Positions 35,712 to 43,767 of a stretch of 64,000 nucleotides of DNA are shown one piece after another. The translations under genes and the position numbers were made by a program. Within the stretch, counting starts at the first letter, position 1. Each line of letters opens with the position of its first letter. Under the pieces are notes generated by a model. The model was not told the origin of the DNA. It made no database searches and was given only the letters and a program-made list of their open reading frames with translations. The stretch comes from Planctomycetota bacterium (GTDB lineage: Bacteria > Planctomycetota > Planctomycetia > Planctomycetales > Planctomycetaceae): contig QQVO01000014.1 of the NCBI GenBank assembly GCA_003388505.1, positions 1 through 64,000 of the forward strand, read 5' to 3'.

Positions 35712-35717
35712 GCAACC

Positions 35718-36320
35718 ATGAGCAACCTCGTCCCGTTCGTCATCGAAAAGTCCGGCCGCGAAGAGCGGGCCATGGACATTTACAGCCGGCTGCTGAAGGA
35801 CCGCATCGTTCTGATGGGCAGCCAGGTGAACGACCAGATCTCCAACAGCATCGTGGCTCAACTGCTCTACCTGCAGTTCGAGAATCCCGAAGCGGACATC
35901 CACATGTACATCAACAGCCCGGGCGGGTCGATCACCGCCGGGATGGCGATCTACGACACGATGCAATACATCACCTGCGACGTCGCGACCTACTGCATCG
36001 GACAGGCGGCCAGCATGGGCGCCCTGCTGCTCACCGCCGGCGCCAAAGGAAAACGCAACGCGCTGCCCAACAGCCGCATCATGATTCATCAGCCTCTCGC
36101 CGGCATGGAGGGCACGGCCGTCGAACTCGAGATCCACGCCAGGGAACTGCTCAAGATCAAGAAGCGGATGAATGAGATTTTGCTCAAGCACACCGGCAAG
36201 AGCCTGGAAGAGATCGAGCGGGACACCGACCGCGACAAGTTCATGGATTCCGTCGAGGCACGCGACTACGGCCTGATCGACAACGTGCTGGAACACCTCG
36301 AACAACCCCCCGTCTCCTGA
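35718..36320 (+). CDS. clpP: ClpP-family serine protease (second of a tandem pair)
   Basis: A 200-residue ClpP with the standard sequence [20 protein letters not shown], catalytic His in [14 protein letters not shown] and Asp in [12 protein letters not shown] start it at ATG 35718 ([20 protein letters not shown]); the longer open frame from 35580 only adds sequence encoded by a heptamer repeat. It pairs with the divergent ClpP before it and may form mixed tetradecamers, as reported for other bacteria with two clpP genes; that is inference here. Confidence 0.93.
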   Translation: MSNLVPFVIEKSGREERAMDIYSRLLKDRIVLMGSQVNDQISNSIVAQLLYLQFENPEADIHMYINSPGGSITAGMAIYDTMQYITCDVATYCIGQAASMGALLLTAGAKGKRNALPNSRIMIHQPLAGMEGTAVELEIHARELLKIKKRMNEILLKHTGKSLEEIERDTDRDKFMDSVEARDYGLIDNVLEHLEQPPVS

Positions 36321-36360
36321 CCTCCTGCACCCGGCTCACATCCCTTGCCTCGCCCGCCTC

Positions 36361-36444
36361 GTTCCCGAACTTCCGTTTGGGAACGTGCACGTAGCCAAGA
36401 CATCAAGACCACCGCTGGATGTGCCCAAACCGAGGTTTGGGCAC
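36361..36444. repeat. two palindromes of family I
   Basis: 36361-36384 (GTTCCCGAACTTCCGTTTGG then GAAC) and 36421-36444 (GTGCCCAAACCGAGGTTTGG then GCAC). Related copies are at 38442-38465 and 42231-42252. Typical intergenic hairpins with an AAAC/GTTT core. Confidence 0.7.
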
Positions 36445-36516
36445 AAGGAAATCCCCACCGTGCCGGGTGCCACTGGCTTTGCCAGTGCGACCGGCCCGCC
36501 CGGAAAATGACTCGGA

Positions 36517-37554
36517 ATGTCCAGATCGACAAGGATGTCGAGAACTTTCGCACGCCGCGGGCATTCCGCCCGTGCGTCGGACGGAGCACTGGCGAGACGC
36601 CAGTGGCACCCGTCAATCTATGGCGCCGCCCTGCTGCTGGGGCTCCTGACTTCCAGCGGATGCGTCGGCGCGCGCAACAACACGGACATCCTCGAAGCGC
36701 GGCTGCGCCAGCAGGAAGACCTGGCCTATCAGTATCATCGGCAGTTGAGCGAACTTCGCGGCGAACTCGAAGTCGCCCATCACGAGGCCGACATCCTGCG
36801 GGGACAGCTTTCCAACATCGGGCAGGAGACTCTGCCGGCGGAATACACGCAGAGCCTGTTCCGGGTCGAGGGACTCCGCTTCAATTCGATGTTCACCCGC
36901 TCCCGCGATCAGGATGGGAAGCCGGGCGACGACGTCCTCACAGCGGTCTTCTATCCGGTGGACGAGCACGGCGACATGGTCAAGCTGCCGGGTGCGATCA
37001 GGATTGAGGTGCTCGACATGACGCGTCCGGAGCCGGAGCGGGGCGTCGCCGCGTGGGAGTTTTCGCCGCGCGACAGCCGCGAACTCTGGACGAGCGGGTT
37101 CCTCAGTTCCGGTTACGAACTGAAGCTTCCCTGGAGCGAGCCGCCCCCGCCGGGCGAACTGATCGTGCATGCCCGGCTGACGACCCCCGACGGGCGTCAG
37201 TTCGACGCGACGCATACCATCGAGATCGAGGGGGACTCGCTGCGGGACCAGCCGCTGCAACTCGCTCCCCCGGCGGAAGCCCGCCCGGTCAGCCTGAACG
37301 GGAACGACTCCGGCCGGCTGCGCCGCAGCGCCGCCTCGCCGCAGGTGAAGGAGATTCTGCCGATGAGCTTCAGTCGAGAAGAGCGTCCCCGCGAAGAACC
37401 GGACGTCCGCAGCGAGACCGACGGCGCGGGGCCTACGACAGGCGCGGACGAAGAGGCTGACAAGCAGCACAGCGGCGATCAACCGCCGCCGTTCCCGGAG
37501 GGGCTCCAGACGTCGGACAACTGGACCGACGAAACGATCCCCTACCTGCGCTGA
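36517..37554 (+). CDS. lipoprotein with coiled coil, N-terminus overlapping a repeat
   Basis: A 345-residue frame. Residues 35-50 contain a lipoprotein signal, ALLLGLLTSSGC, so Cys about 49 should be lipidated. A coiled coil follows (LEARLRQQEDLAYQYHRQLS, ELEVAHHEADILRGQL), then a beta-rich domain (VFYPVDEHGDMVKLPGAIRI) and an acidic Pro-rich tail. The first 33 residues are encoded partly by a family G palindrome (36587-36611) and are unusually Arg-rich for a signal peptide n-region. No ATG or GTG lies between the repeat and the lipobox in this frame, so either the repeat is translated or the start is non-standard. Confidence 0.75.
   Translation: MSRSTRMSRTFARRGHSARASDGALARRQWHPSIYGAALLLGLLTSSGCVGARNNTDILEARLRQQEDLAYQYHRQLSELRGELEVAHHEADILRGQLSNIGQETLPAEYTQSLFRVEGLRFNSMFTRSRDQDGKPGDDVLTAVFYPVDEHGDMVKLPGAIRIEVLDMTRPEPERGVAAWEFSPRDSRELWTSGFLSSGYELKLPWSEPPPPGELIVHARLTTPDGRQFDATHTIEIEGDSLRDQPLQLAPPAEARPVSLNGNDSGRLRRSAASPQVKEILPMSFSREERPREEPDVRSETDGAGPTTGADEEADKQHSGDQPPPFPEGLQTSDNWTDETIPYLR
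36587..36611 (+). repeat. REP-like palindrome, family G, copy 1, in a coding N-terminus
   Basis: CACTGGCGAGACGCCAGTGG followed by CACCC. A second copy is at 55864-55888 just upstream of the small gene at 56026; a relative is at 36467-36487. Here it lies in frame within the N-terminal coding region of the lipoprotein gene. Confidence 0.78.
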
Positions 37555-37625
37555 GTCTCCAGGGAACCAGCGACGTGACCGACCGGAGTTTTTCCCGTCC
37601 CGGGCGTTGCCCGCAACCCACCAAC

Positions 37626-37757
37626 GGAGCGCACGCAGCCTGGCGTGCGACACCGTAGCGCACGCAGCCTGGCGTGTGTCCCGCTGGTCGCAAAGGCCGA
37701 CGGCGCACGCTGGCAGCGTGCGCTACGGACACGGCGCACGCTGGCAGCGTGCGCTAC
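37626..37757. repeat. four REP-like units of family A
   Basis: Two forward units (37626-37649 and 37655-37678, GTAGCGCACGCAGCCTGGCG type) and two inverted ones (37703-37726 and 37734-37757, GCGCACGCTGGCAGCGTGCG type) form a BIME-like cluster in the gap between the lipoprotein and TPR genes. Confidence 0.85.
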
Positions 37758-37782
37758 GGAGACGGGGGGCGTCGGGCTCGAC

Positions 37783-38103
37783 TCAATGTCCGCCGGCCTG
37801 CACCATGTGGGCGCGGGCTTTGGCTTCTTCCGCCTCGGGGATGCGGCCGCAGCGCATGTAGATCACCGAGAGCTGGGTGTAGGAGAACGGATCCTTCGGC
37901 TCGAGTTCCACCACCTTGTTGGCGTGCTCGATGGCGGCGTCGAAGTCGCCCAGCTTCTGCAGGTAGACCGCGAGAGCGGAGTGACTGTCGGTGTGGCCGG
38001 GCTCCACCTCAAGGACGCCGCGCAGTTTCTCCACGGCGCCGGCCAGGTCGCCGCTGTCCTTGAGCTTGACCGCCTCGTCGTACATCTCGTGTGGGTTCGC
38101 CAT
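37783..38103 (-). CDS. TPR-repeat protein
   Basis: A 106-residue protein of helical repeats: MYDEAVKLKDSGDLAGAVEK, DSHSALAVYLQKLGDFDAAI and PFSYTQLSVIYMRCGRIPEA are three TPR units. I start it at ATG 38103 (MANPHEMYDE); five extra residues are possible from 38118. It probably mediates protein contacts. The parS cluster lies directly upstream. Confidence 0.85.
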   Translation of the reverse strand: MANPHEMYDEAVKLKDSGDLAGAVEKLRGVLEVEPGHTDSHSALAVYLQKLGDFDAAIEHANKVVELEPKDPFSYTQLSVIYMRCGRIPEAEEAKARAHMVQAGGH

Positions 38104-38218
38104 CAATCCTGTCTTCAAGTCGAGTCGCTGCTGTTTGGTTCACGGCCGTCCACCCCCGCCGGACCGCATCTGAGGTCATTCTAGTCGTGCATCCGGAGCA
38201 GGGAAACCTCCCTCCGAG

Positions 38219-38234
38219 CGTTTCACGTGAAACG
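38219..38234. promoter_or_regulatory. parS site 1
   Basis: CGTTTCACGTGAAACG, a perfect 16-bp palindrome matching the bacterial parS core TTTCACGTGAAA. ParB binding and spreading should start here. Confidence 0.92.
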
Positions 38235-38363
38235 GTCCCTGTTGTGGAACAGGTTTTCAACCCTGTCAGCAACCCAGGGTGGCGCGGGTGCGCCGCTCAC
38301 CCTGGGCTGTGATTGTCGTACGCCTGCAGCGTACGAATCGCACCGGCGTGGACCGCGGCAGAC

Positions 38364-38379
38364 CGTTTCACGTGAAACG
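38364..38379. promoter_or_regulatory. parS site 2
   Basis: CGTTTCACGTGAAACG, identical to site 1, 145 bases further on. Confidence 0.92.
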
Positions 38380-38527
38380 CTCCGGCGTCCACACGGCTTC
38401 CACCCCGGCGGCTTGCTCCCCGTGCCGCTGCTTGTCGGTCCGTTCCCAAACAGAAGTTTGGCAACGAGAGGTGTGATGCGTGGGCGCACGGCCCACTCGG
38501 CGGCGGGAGTGGGTTACACTGTCAGAC

Positions 38528-38543
38528 CGTTTCACGTGAAACG
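38528..38543. promoter_or_regulatory. parS site 3
   Basis: CGTTTCACGTGAAACG, identical to sites 1 and 2. Confidence 0.92.
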
Positions 38544-38781
38544 CTCCCCGTAGAACAGGCTGCCAGCCTGTTCCCGAATGATGCTCCAGACGACCACGTC
38601 GCCGATTCGCCGGGACGTTGGACCGACAGGTTGGAAACCTGTCGTACGGGATGGGGCAGCAACCCGTCGCAGCAGATCCTGATCCAGCTACCGACGTCGG
38701 GCAACTTCCACGTACGATGCGATACGATGACCGATCGGTGCATCGGCCCACTCGCGGAGCGAGTGGGCTACATTTGCGGAC

Positions 38782-38797
38782 CGTTTCACGTGAAACG
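38782..38797. promoter_or_regulatory. parS site 4
   Basis: CGTTTCACGTGAAACG, 30 bases before the TTG start of the glycosyltransferase gene, so ParB bound here could affect its transcription. Confidence 0.92.
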
Positions 38798-38826
38798 GTG
38801 AGCAGCGAACCGGCAGGACTCCGAGT

Positions 38827-40662
38827 TTGAATCATCGCGGCAACATCTCCGAACCGGCGCCGCCTGAGACCGGTCGGCCTTTGCGCAGCGAATGCGGGGC
38901 GATTCTGTTGATCAGTCTGGCGGCTTTGCTGCTGCGGGCGGCCGTGCCGGACCGGATGGCGGTCGAGCACTTCGATGAGGGGGTGTACGCGTCGAACTGG
39001 TATTGCCAGGATTTGGATCCGCCGGAGCAGTTCCCCGATCGGCACCTGTACGCGCCTCCGCTGCTGCCGGAGTTGCTGGAATGGCCGTTGAGCCTGACCG
39101 GGAACGCAGCGAGCGTGATGTGGGTCAACGTGGCTGCCGGGACGCTGATGGTGTTGCTGGTCTGGTGGACGACGCGGGAGTGGTTCGGACCGGCGGCGGG
39201 ACTCATTGCGGCCGTCCTGGCGGCGACGAGCGACTACCACATCGCCTTCAGTCGGGCTGCGCTGACAGACGCGCTGCTCGCGCTGTGGATGCTGGCCGGC
39301 GTCTACGCAGGGTGGCGGGCGATCCTTTCGCGGGGACCGATCTGGATTGGGGCGGCGGGGCTGCTGGCCGGGCTGGCCTGGTGCACGAAATACAACGGGT
39401 GGCTGACGCTGGCGGTCACCGGGTCGGGGGCCGCCGGTTGGTTGCTGGTTTCCCGTCCCCACTCGGTTTCCTGGCCGGGCGTTCTCCTGAAGTGGGGCGC
39501 GACGGCGGCGATTGCGGCGGGGCTGTTCTGGGTGGTCGCGGTGCGGGGACTGGCCGACCTGGGGGGCTACGCGGCCGTCGCCGAGAACCACGCGCGGTAC
39601 TTCACCGGCCTGTCCGGCTGGAGGTTGAACGTGTTGCAGCATGTCGCGGCTCACCGCGTCCTCGATGGATGGGCTTCGTGGCTGGGGCTGGCCGCTGCGG
39701 GATTGCTGGCTGTGATTCTGCCGGCGAAGCGTTTCACGTGGAACGGTCTCCGAGGCTGGCTCGCGATCGCCGCGGTCGCGGCCGGTCTCCTGGCAGTCGC
39801 GATTCTCTGGGGAACGACCGTCGTCCTGTTTTTGATTGCGGCGATTGGACTGCTGATCCGGCTAAAGCGGCTGCGGCAGCCGGCCGACGCCGGCGGAGCC
39901 GGGGCCGAGACCGATCGAGGAACAGCGGATGAACCACGTCGATTGGCCGGTTGGCTGCTGGCCGCCTGGTTCATTGGGCTGTTCATCGGGACTCCGCTGT
40001 ATCATCCGTATCCGCGGCTGTCGTTGGTGTGGCTCACTGCGGCGTGGATTGCGGCCGCGTGGAGTTTCAGCCGAGCGGTCGGCGAGGCGGCACAACCGGG
40101 CCGTCGGGAGAGTCCGGCGCTCCGGCGGTTGGCGGTGGGAGGGTGTGTGATCGTGCTGCTGGTGCTCGCCGGCTGGAGACTGGCGCAAAGCGACCGGGCT
40201 GTGGCGGCCGCCTGGGACGACCGGACCGGCATGCAGTCCGCCGCGCTGAGGATTCTCGACCGACTCGAAGAGGAGTCTTCCGAGTCCGGATCGACGGCGG
40301 GCGGTGAGCTGGATGCAGTCATCTATGTCTATGCGGAGCCGGCGCTGTTCTTTCAACTCGAAGCGGCGCGGGGATCGACCGCGCTGGAGTATGTGACTCA
40401 GCCGGCCGGCAATCTGGATCTCCTCAAGCCTGGCGCCACCGATCCGCGCGTCGCCACGTACCTGCTGACTGGTCCGCACGCGGATCGGAGCGGAGCGGGT
40501 GAAGCGCTGGCATCCGCTGACGCGCGGCTGTTGGCGGAGTTCGACTATCGGCCGAGCAGACTGGTGCGGCTGGATCAGAGTCCGCGGGGCGTTCTGGAGT
40601 CGCCCGACCCGCCGATCGAGCAGATCCGGTTGTACCGCATCCACTCTGGAGACAGTCGGTGA
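38827..40662 (+). CDS. membrane glycosyltransferase, GT39/ArnT-like
   Basis: A 611-residue multi-pass protein started at TTG 38827. After the first helix (GAILLISLAALLLRAAV) comes the acidic loop MAVEHFDEGVYASNWYCQ, matching the catalytic Asp-Glu region of GT-C enzymes that use lipid-linked sugars. About ten further helices follow (TLMVLLVWWTTREWFGPAAG, WIGAAGLLAGLAWCTKYNGW), then a soluble C-terminal domain. It should transfer a sugar to protein or lipid on the outer side of the membrane. The gene sits between the parS cluster and parB and contains a fifth, imperfect parS-like site at 39730. Confidence 0.85.
   Translation: MNHRGNISEPAPPETGRPLRSECGAILLISLAALLLRAAVPDRMAVEHFDEGVYASNWYCQDLDPPEQFPDRHLYAPPLLPELLEWPLSLTGNAASVMWVNVAAGTLMVLLVWWTTREWFGPAAGLIAAVLAATSDYHIAFSRAALTDALLALWMLAGVYAGWRAILSRGPIWIGAAGLLAGLAWCTKYNGWLTLAVTGSGAAGWLLVSRPHSVSWPGVLLKWGATAAIAAGLFWVVAVRGLADLGGYAAVAENHARYFTGLSGWRLNVLQHVAAHRVLDGWASWLGLAAAGLLAVILPAKRFTWNGLRGWLAIAAVAAGLLAVAILWGTTVVLFLIAAIGLLIRLKRLRQPADAGGAGAETDRGTADEPRRLAGWLLAAWFIGLFIGTPLYHPYPRLSLVWLTAAWIAAAWSFSRAVGEAAQPGRRESPALRRLAVGGCVIVLLVLAGWRLAQSDRAVAAAWDDRTGMQSAALRILDRLEEESSESGSTAGGELDAVIYVYAEPALFFQLEAARGSTALEYVTQPAGNLDLLKPGATDPRVATYLLTGPHADRSGAGEALASADARLLAEFDYRPSRLVRLDQSPRGVLESPDPPIEQIRLYRIHSGDSR
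39730..39745. promoter_or_regulatory. imperfect parS-like site within the glycosyltransferase gene
   Basis: CGTTTCACGTGGAACG differs from the perfect sites at one base. It encodes KRFTWNG within the protein. Selection on the DNA site inside a coding region is plausible but unproven. Confidence 0.6.
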
Positions 40663-40966
40663 AGCGAGTCTGCGCGCACCCGACCAGGTTGGTATGACAG
40701 GTTTGCCGTGCTGCGGAGGCATGCGAACCGAGGAATCGGGTGGGACGTTGAGCTTCCCCCAGACTTGAGCTGAATTCCTTACAGCCGTTGCAGATTGGCT
40801 ATTTTCACCATATGGACGATGAAGTCGCAGCGGGGAGCGGGGCGGGTGGTCCTGCTTCAGCCTCGGTGGAATGGATGACGAGAATGGATGTGGCCGGTTG
40901 AGTTCACTGTCCAGGACGCGAAGTGTCCGGCCTGATCCCGCCCTCCCCAGAATGGAGTCTGACGAC
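40663..40966. other. gap upstream of parB
   Basis: No gene is seen. The parB frame is open back to 40871 but without a ribosome binding site there. I find no clear promoter or repeat. Confidence 0.35.
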
Positions 40967-41965
40967 ATGACGGACGCGCCCCTCAACGAAACCCATCGTC
41001 GCCGTCTCGGCCGGGGCCTCTCTTCCCTGCTGGGAGGCGCCGCCCCCGCCGCCGAAGAGGTCGAGCAGACCACAACGCTCGAACTGCAGCACGTCCCCGT
41101 CGATCGCATCGAGCGGAATCCGTATCAGCCGCGCAAGGAATTCAACGCGGAAGCGCTGACAGAGCTGGCCGCCAGCATCCGCGAGCACGGCGTGTTGCAA
41201 CCGCCGCTGGTGCGTGAACTCGGGGAGGGGTTTCAACTCGTGGCGGGCGAGCGGCGGTGGCTGGCGGCGAAGAAGGCGGGCCTGACGACGATCCCCTGCC
41301 GTGTGATCGATGTCGTGGACAAGACCGCTTGCGAAGTCGCGCTGGAAGAGAACCTGAAACGGACCGACCTGACCGACATCGAGAAGGCGCACGCGTTCCG
41401 GACGTATCTGGACCACTTCCAGTGCTCGATCGAAGAGCTGTCGAAGCAACTGAGCATGAGCCGCTCTGCTGTGAGCAACATGCTGCGTCTGCTCGAACTG
41501 CCCGACCCGGTCAAGCGGGCTTTGCAGGACAAGAAGATCTCGGCCGGACACGCCCGCGCCCTGTTGACGCTGGGGGAGCCGAGCGCCCAACTGGCGTTGT
41601 GCGGGCGCGTCCAGGCGGAGTCGCTGTCGGTCCGCGACACCGAGGCGGCCGCGAAAGAGTTGCTGAGGCAGCGACATGGCGAGCCGCCGGCCACTGAGGT
41701 CGAGGAAGCCGCACCGGCGCAGGAGGCCGCCGGGGAAGCCGCCTGCGAAGCGCCGGCCGGAGACGGGACGATTCCGATCGACGCGCCGGCGGACGATCAT
41801 CGCAGCAACCACATCGCATCGCTGGAACAGCAGTTGGCAGAACTGCTGAGTGCGAAGGTCGAGATCCGGCTGAAGTCGAAGGACTCGGGAACGATCACGA
41901 TTCCGTTCGGGTCGAATGACGAGTTCGAGCGGATCCTGGGGGCGCTCCGCCGCCGGGCGGCGTGA
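40967..41965 (+). CDS. parB: chromosome-partitioning protein ParB
   Basis: A 332-residue ParB. I start at ATG 40967 with GGAG nine bases upstream; a longer frame reaches 40871. The N-terminus has RRRLGRGLSSLLGG, the typical ParA-activating basic segment. The CTP-binding domain carries PVDRIERNPYQPRK and GERRWLAAKKAGL, then the helix-turn-helix region IEELSKQLSMSRSAVSNMLR and the C-terminal dimer helix. In the GERRxR motif the last Arg is Leu here. It binds parS, clamps DNA using CTP and loads SMC. No parA is adjacent; the gene before it is a glycosyltransferase. Confidence 0.95.
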   Translation: MTDAPLNETHRRRLGRGLSSLLGGAAPAAEEVEQTTTLELQHVPVDRIERNPYQPRKEFNAEALTELAASIREHGVLQPPLVRELGEGFQLVAGERRWLAAKKAGLTTIPCRVIDVVDKTACEVALEENLKRTDLTDIEKAHAFRTYLDHFQCSIEELSKQLSMSRSAVSNMLRLLELPDPVKRALQDKKISAGHARALLTLGEPSAQLALCGRVQAESLSVRDTEAAAKELLRQRHGEPPATEVEEAAPAQEAAGEAACEAPAGDGTIPIDAPADDHRSNHIASLEQQLAELLSAKVEIRLKSKDSGTITIPFGSNDEFERILGALRRRAA

Positions 41966-42610
41966 GCCGGAAGTGAATGGACCGCGGATGTCGCGGGTTG
42001 GGCGGATTTCCGCGGGTGGGGACACAGAAGGCAACGGAGGGAGCAAAGGAATTCCTCGTTGCTAACCCGGATTATTCATGACGAGGGCCCGGTTCACTAT
42101 AAGCGTTTGCCAAACAGCAGGTTATCGAGAAGTTGCCCAAAGCGCCGCGCTCTTCGAACGCATTACACGCCGACGCCAAGTCAACGGTGACGCACGCTGG
42201 CAGCGTGCGCTACGAATAATCCGGGCTATGTGCCCAATCAGAAGTTTGGGCACGAGGTCTTCCAGAGTTCGGTTGCACCGGCGGGTTGACGCCCGTCGCT
42301 CGCCAATTCGGAGGAAACTGCTTGACCGTCGAATTCGGGCTGCCGTAAGATCAAGGAGGCGGCGCGGCGCAACCGGGGGGTCTGTTCTCCGGACAACCCG
42401 GACAAGCGGCAAAGTCGAACTTATTTCGCCGACCGTGCTGACGGCGGCGGAAAGGGCCGATGTTTGTCGAGATGGAGCGGTCTGCCCTCTGCGGACGGAT
42501 CCGGCGGCACTGCGTCCCGAACACATCCGTGGGATCCCGGTTTTCCCGAGGCCGACTGGACCGTATCCGGCCTTCCCGGCGATTCGCGAGTGAACTCCAC
42601 GAGGTTGACG
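41966..42610. other. intergenic region with MITE-like element
   Basis: It contains the 159-bp element at 42067-42225 and a family I palindrome at 42231-42252. The open frame of the downstream coiled-coil gene extends to 42464 but without conserved features. No other gene is seen. Confidence 0.5.
42067..42225 (+). mobile_element. 159-bp MITE-like element, copy 1
   Basis: It begins CCGGATTATTC and ends GAATAATCCGG, perfect 11-bp terminal inverted repeats. The interior matches the second copy (57728-57886) in length and with only a few differences, mostly in the middle (42140-42170). The right end includes a family A palindrome (CGCACGCTGGCAGCGTGCGC). There is no coding capacity. Flanks do not give a clean target-site duplication. 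Confidence 0.82.
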
Positions 42611-43543
42611 ATGCACGTCTCCGGTAAGATTCTGCTCGGTCTCGCGATTGTGCTCGCGCTGGTGGACACCTATCTGGCCACCATTCTGATGGGGCACCAA
42701 CGTCACTGGCAGGAGCAGATCGAGGGGAAGCGGGAACAGGTGTTCGGGGTAGACGGCGTGAGCGGACTCAAGGCGGAAGTGGCTGAGAGCCGAGAGCGAG
42801 TGATCGGCCTGCAGAACGAGGTGAATCGCATCAAGAACACCTGGGGCGACACGTACCTGACGAGCGGCCAGCCGGCCGGCGCGGCGAGCGGCGGGTATCA
42901 GGTGAACGTCGGCCAGGCCCAAGGAATCGCACCTCCTCCACCGGACGGACCGCCGGTCCACGTCTACCCATTCACCCTGAACGCGGACGGTTCGTCGGTC
43001 TATCTTGGCGACTTCACGTTGGTCGACGTACAGCGTGACGCTTCGTCGTTGCAGATGACGCGGCCGCCGCTGGACGGCGAGGAAACGACCTGGGCCGCCG
43101 GAAACGTACGGTTGCGGGAGAATGTTCCTCCGGCGTGGCGGCAGCAGATGACCAAGATTTACGAACAGCGTACCAAGGCTGACCAGCGGCTGGACTCACA
43201 ACAGCATCTGGCGCGCAACTATGAGTTGCAGATGGAGAAGGCGCAGGAGGCCCTCGACCAGCGTCTGGCCGAACTCAACGGCGATCCCGACCCTCCGGAG
43301 GGCGCCAGCCAGGACGTGATCGACGGGCTGGTGCTGACGATCCGGCAGGAAGAGACGCTGCGGGACGCGCAGAACGAGGAACTGAATCGTTTGCGGCACG
43401 AGTTCGCCCGCAAGCTGGTGCAGTTGAACGAACTGCTCGCAGAGAACAAGGCGATGGTGCAGACGCTGCCGGGCTACGAAGAGTCGCTGGAGAAGCCGCC
43501 GGAACGCACGCGGGAGTCGGTGGCGACGTCGGGCGGGGAGTGA
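42611..43543 (+). CDS. membrane-anchored coiled-coil protein
   Basis: A 310-residue protein starting at ATG 42611. One hydrophobic helix at residues 5-27 (KILLGLAIVLALVDTYLATI) anchors it. The rest is a long alternating coiled coil (GLKAEVAESRERVIGLQNEV; LEKAQEAL-type heptads) interrupted by a small globular segment with VYPFTLNADGSSVYLGDFTL. No family name is assigned. It may act as a periplasmic or cytoplasmic spacer or tether. It stands alone between parB and the GNAT gene. Confidence 0.7.
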   Translation: MHVSGKILLGLAIVLALVDTYLATILMGHQRHWQEQIEGKREQVFGVDGVSGLKAEVAESRERVIGLQNEVNRIKNTWGDTYLTSGQPAGAASGGYQVNVGQAQGIAPPPPDGPPVHVYPFTLNADGSSVYLGDFTLVDVQRDASSLQMTRPPLDGEETTWAAGNVRLRENVPPAWRQQMTKIYEQRTKADQRLDSQQHLARNYELQMEKAQEALDQRLAELNGDPDPPEGASQDVIDGLVLTIRQEETLRDAQNEELNRLRHEFARKLVQLNELLAENKAMVQTLPGYEESLEKPPERTRESVATSGGE

Positions 43544-43767
43544 GGCCTGCGGGGCCTGGTTTGTCTGGTGCGAAACCGCAAGCGGGCGCCTGGTGCGAAA
43601 CCACAAGCGGTAGCGTTGTCTGAGCGCCCCATCTTTCGGTCGTGGGGAGATGTTGCCGTAAGGCAACGCGCATTTCACTGCCCAAGGGCGCTTCCGGCCG
43701 TCTTACGGCTCCGCAGGCTGTAGGATTTCGGTGATTGCAGTTGTGACAGTCACCAGAGGACGAGCGG

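Larger units (their letters stand above)
38104..38826. other. parS cluster and repeat-rich intergenic region
   Basis: A 0.7-kb gap without a credible gene. It contains four perfect parS-type 16-mers (listed separately) alternating with REP-like palindromes: family I at 38442-38465 and family C at 38747-38771, with a variant near 38485-38515. It therefore looks like a centromere region rather than a promoter region. Confidence 0.75.

Noticed and set aside
37433-37861. Several small frames between the lipoprotein and TPR genes
   Set aside because: They are translations of family A REP units and have no start signals.
42067-42225. Target-site duplication for the MITE copy
   Set aside because: Flanks GCTAAC and GCTATG share only GCTA and are not adjacent in a clean way, so I do not claim a duplication.
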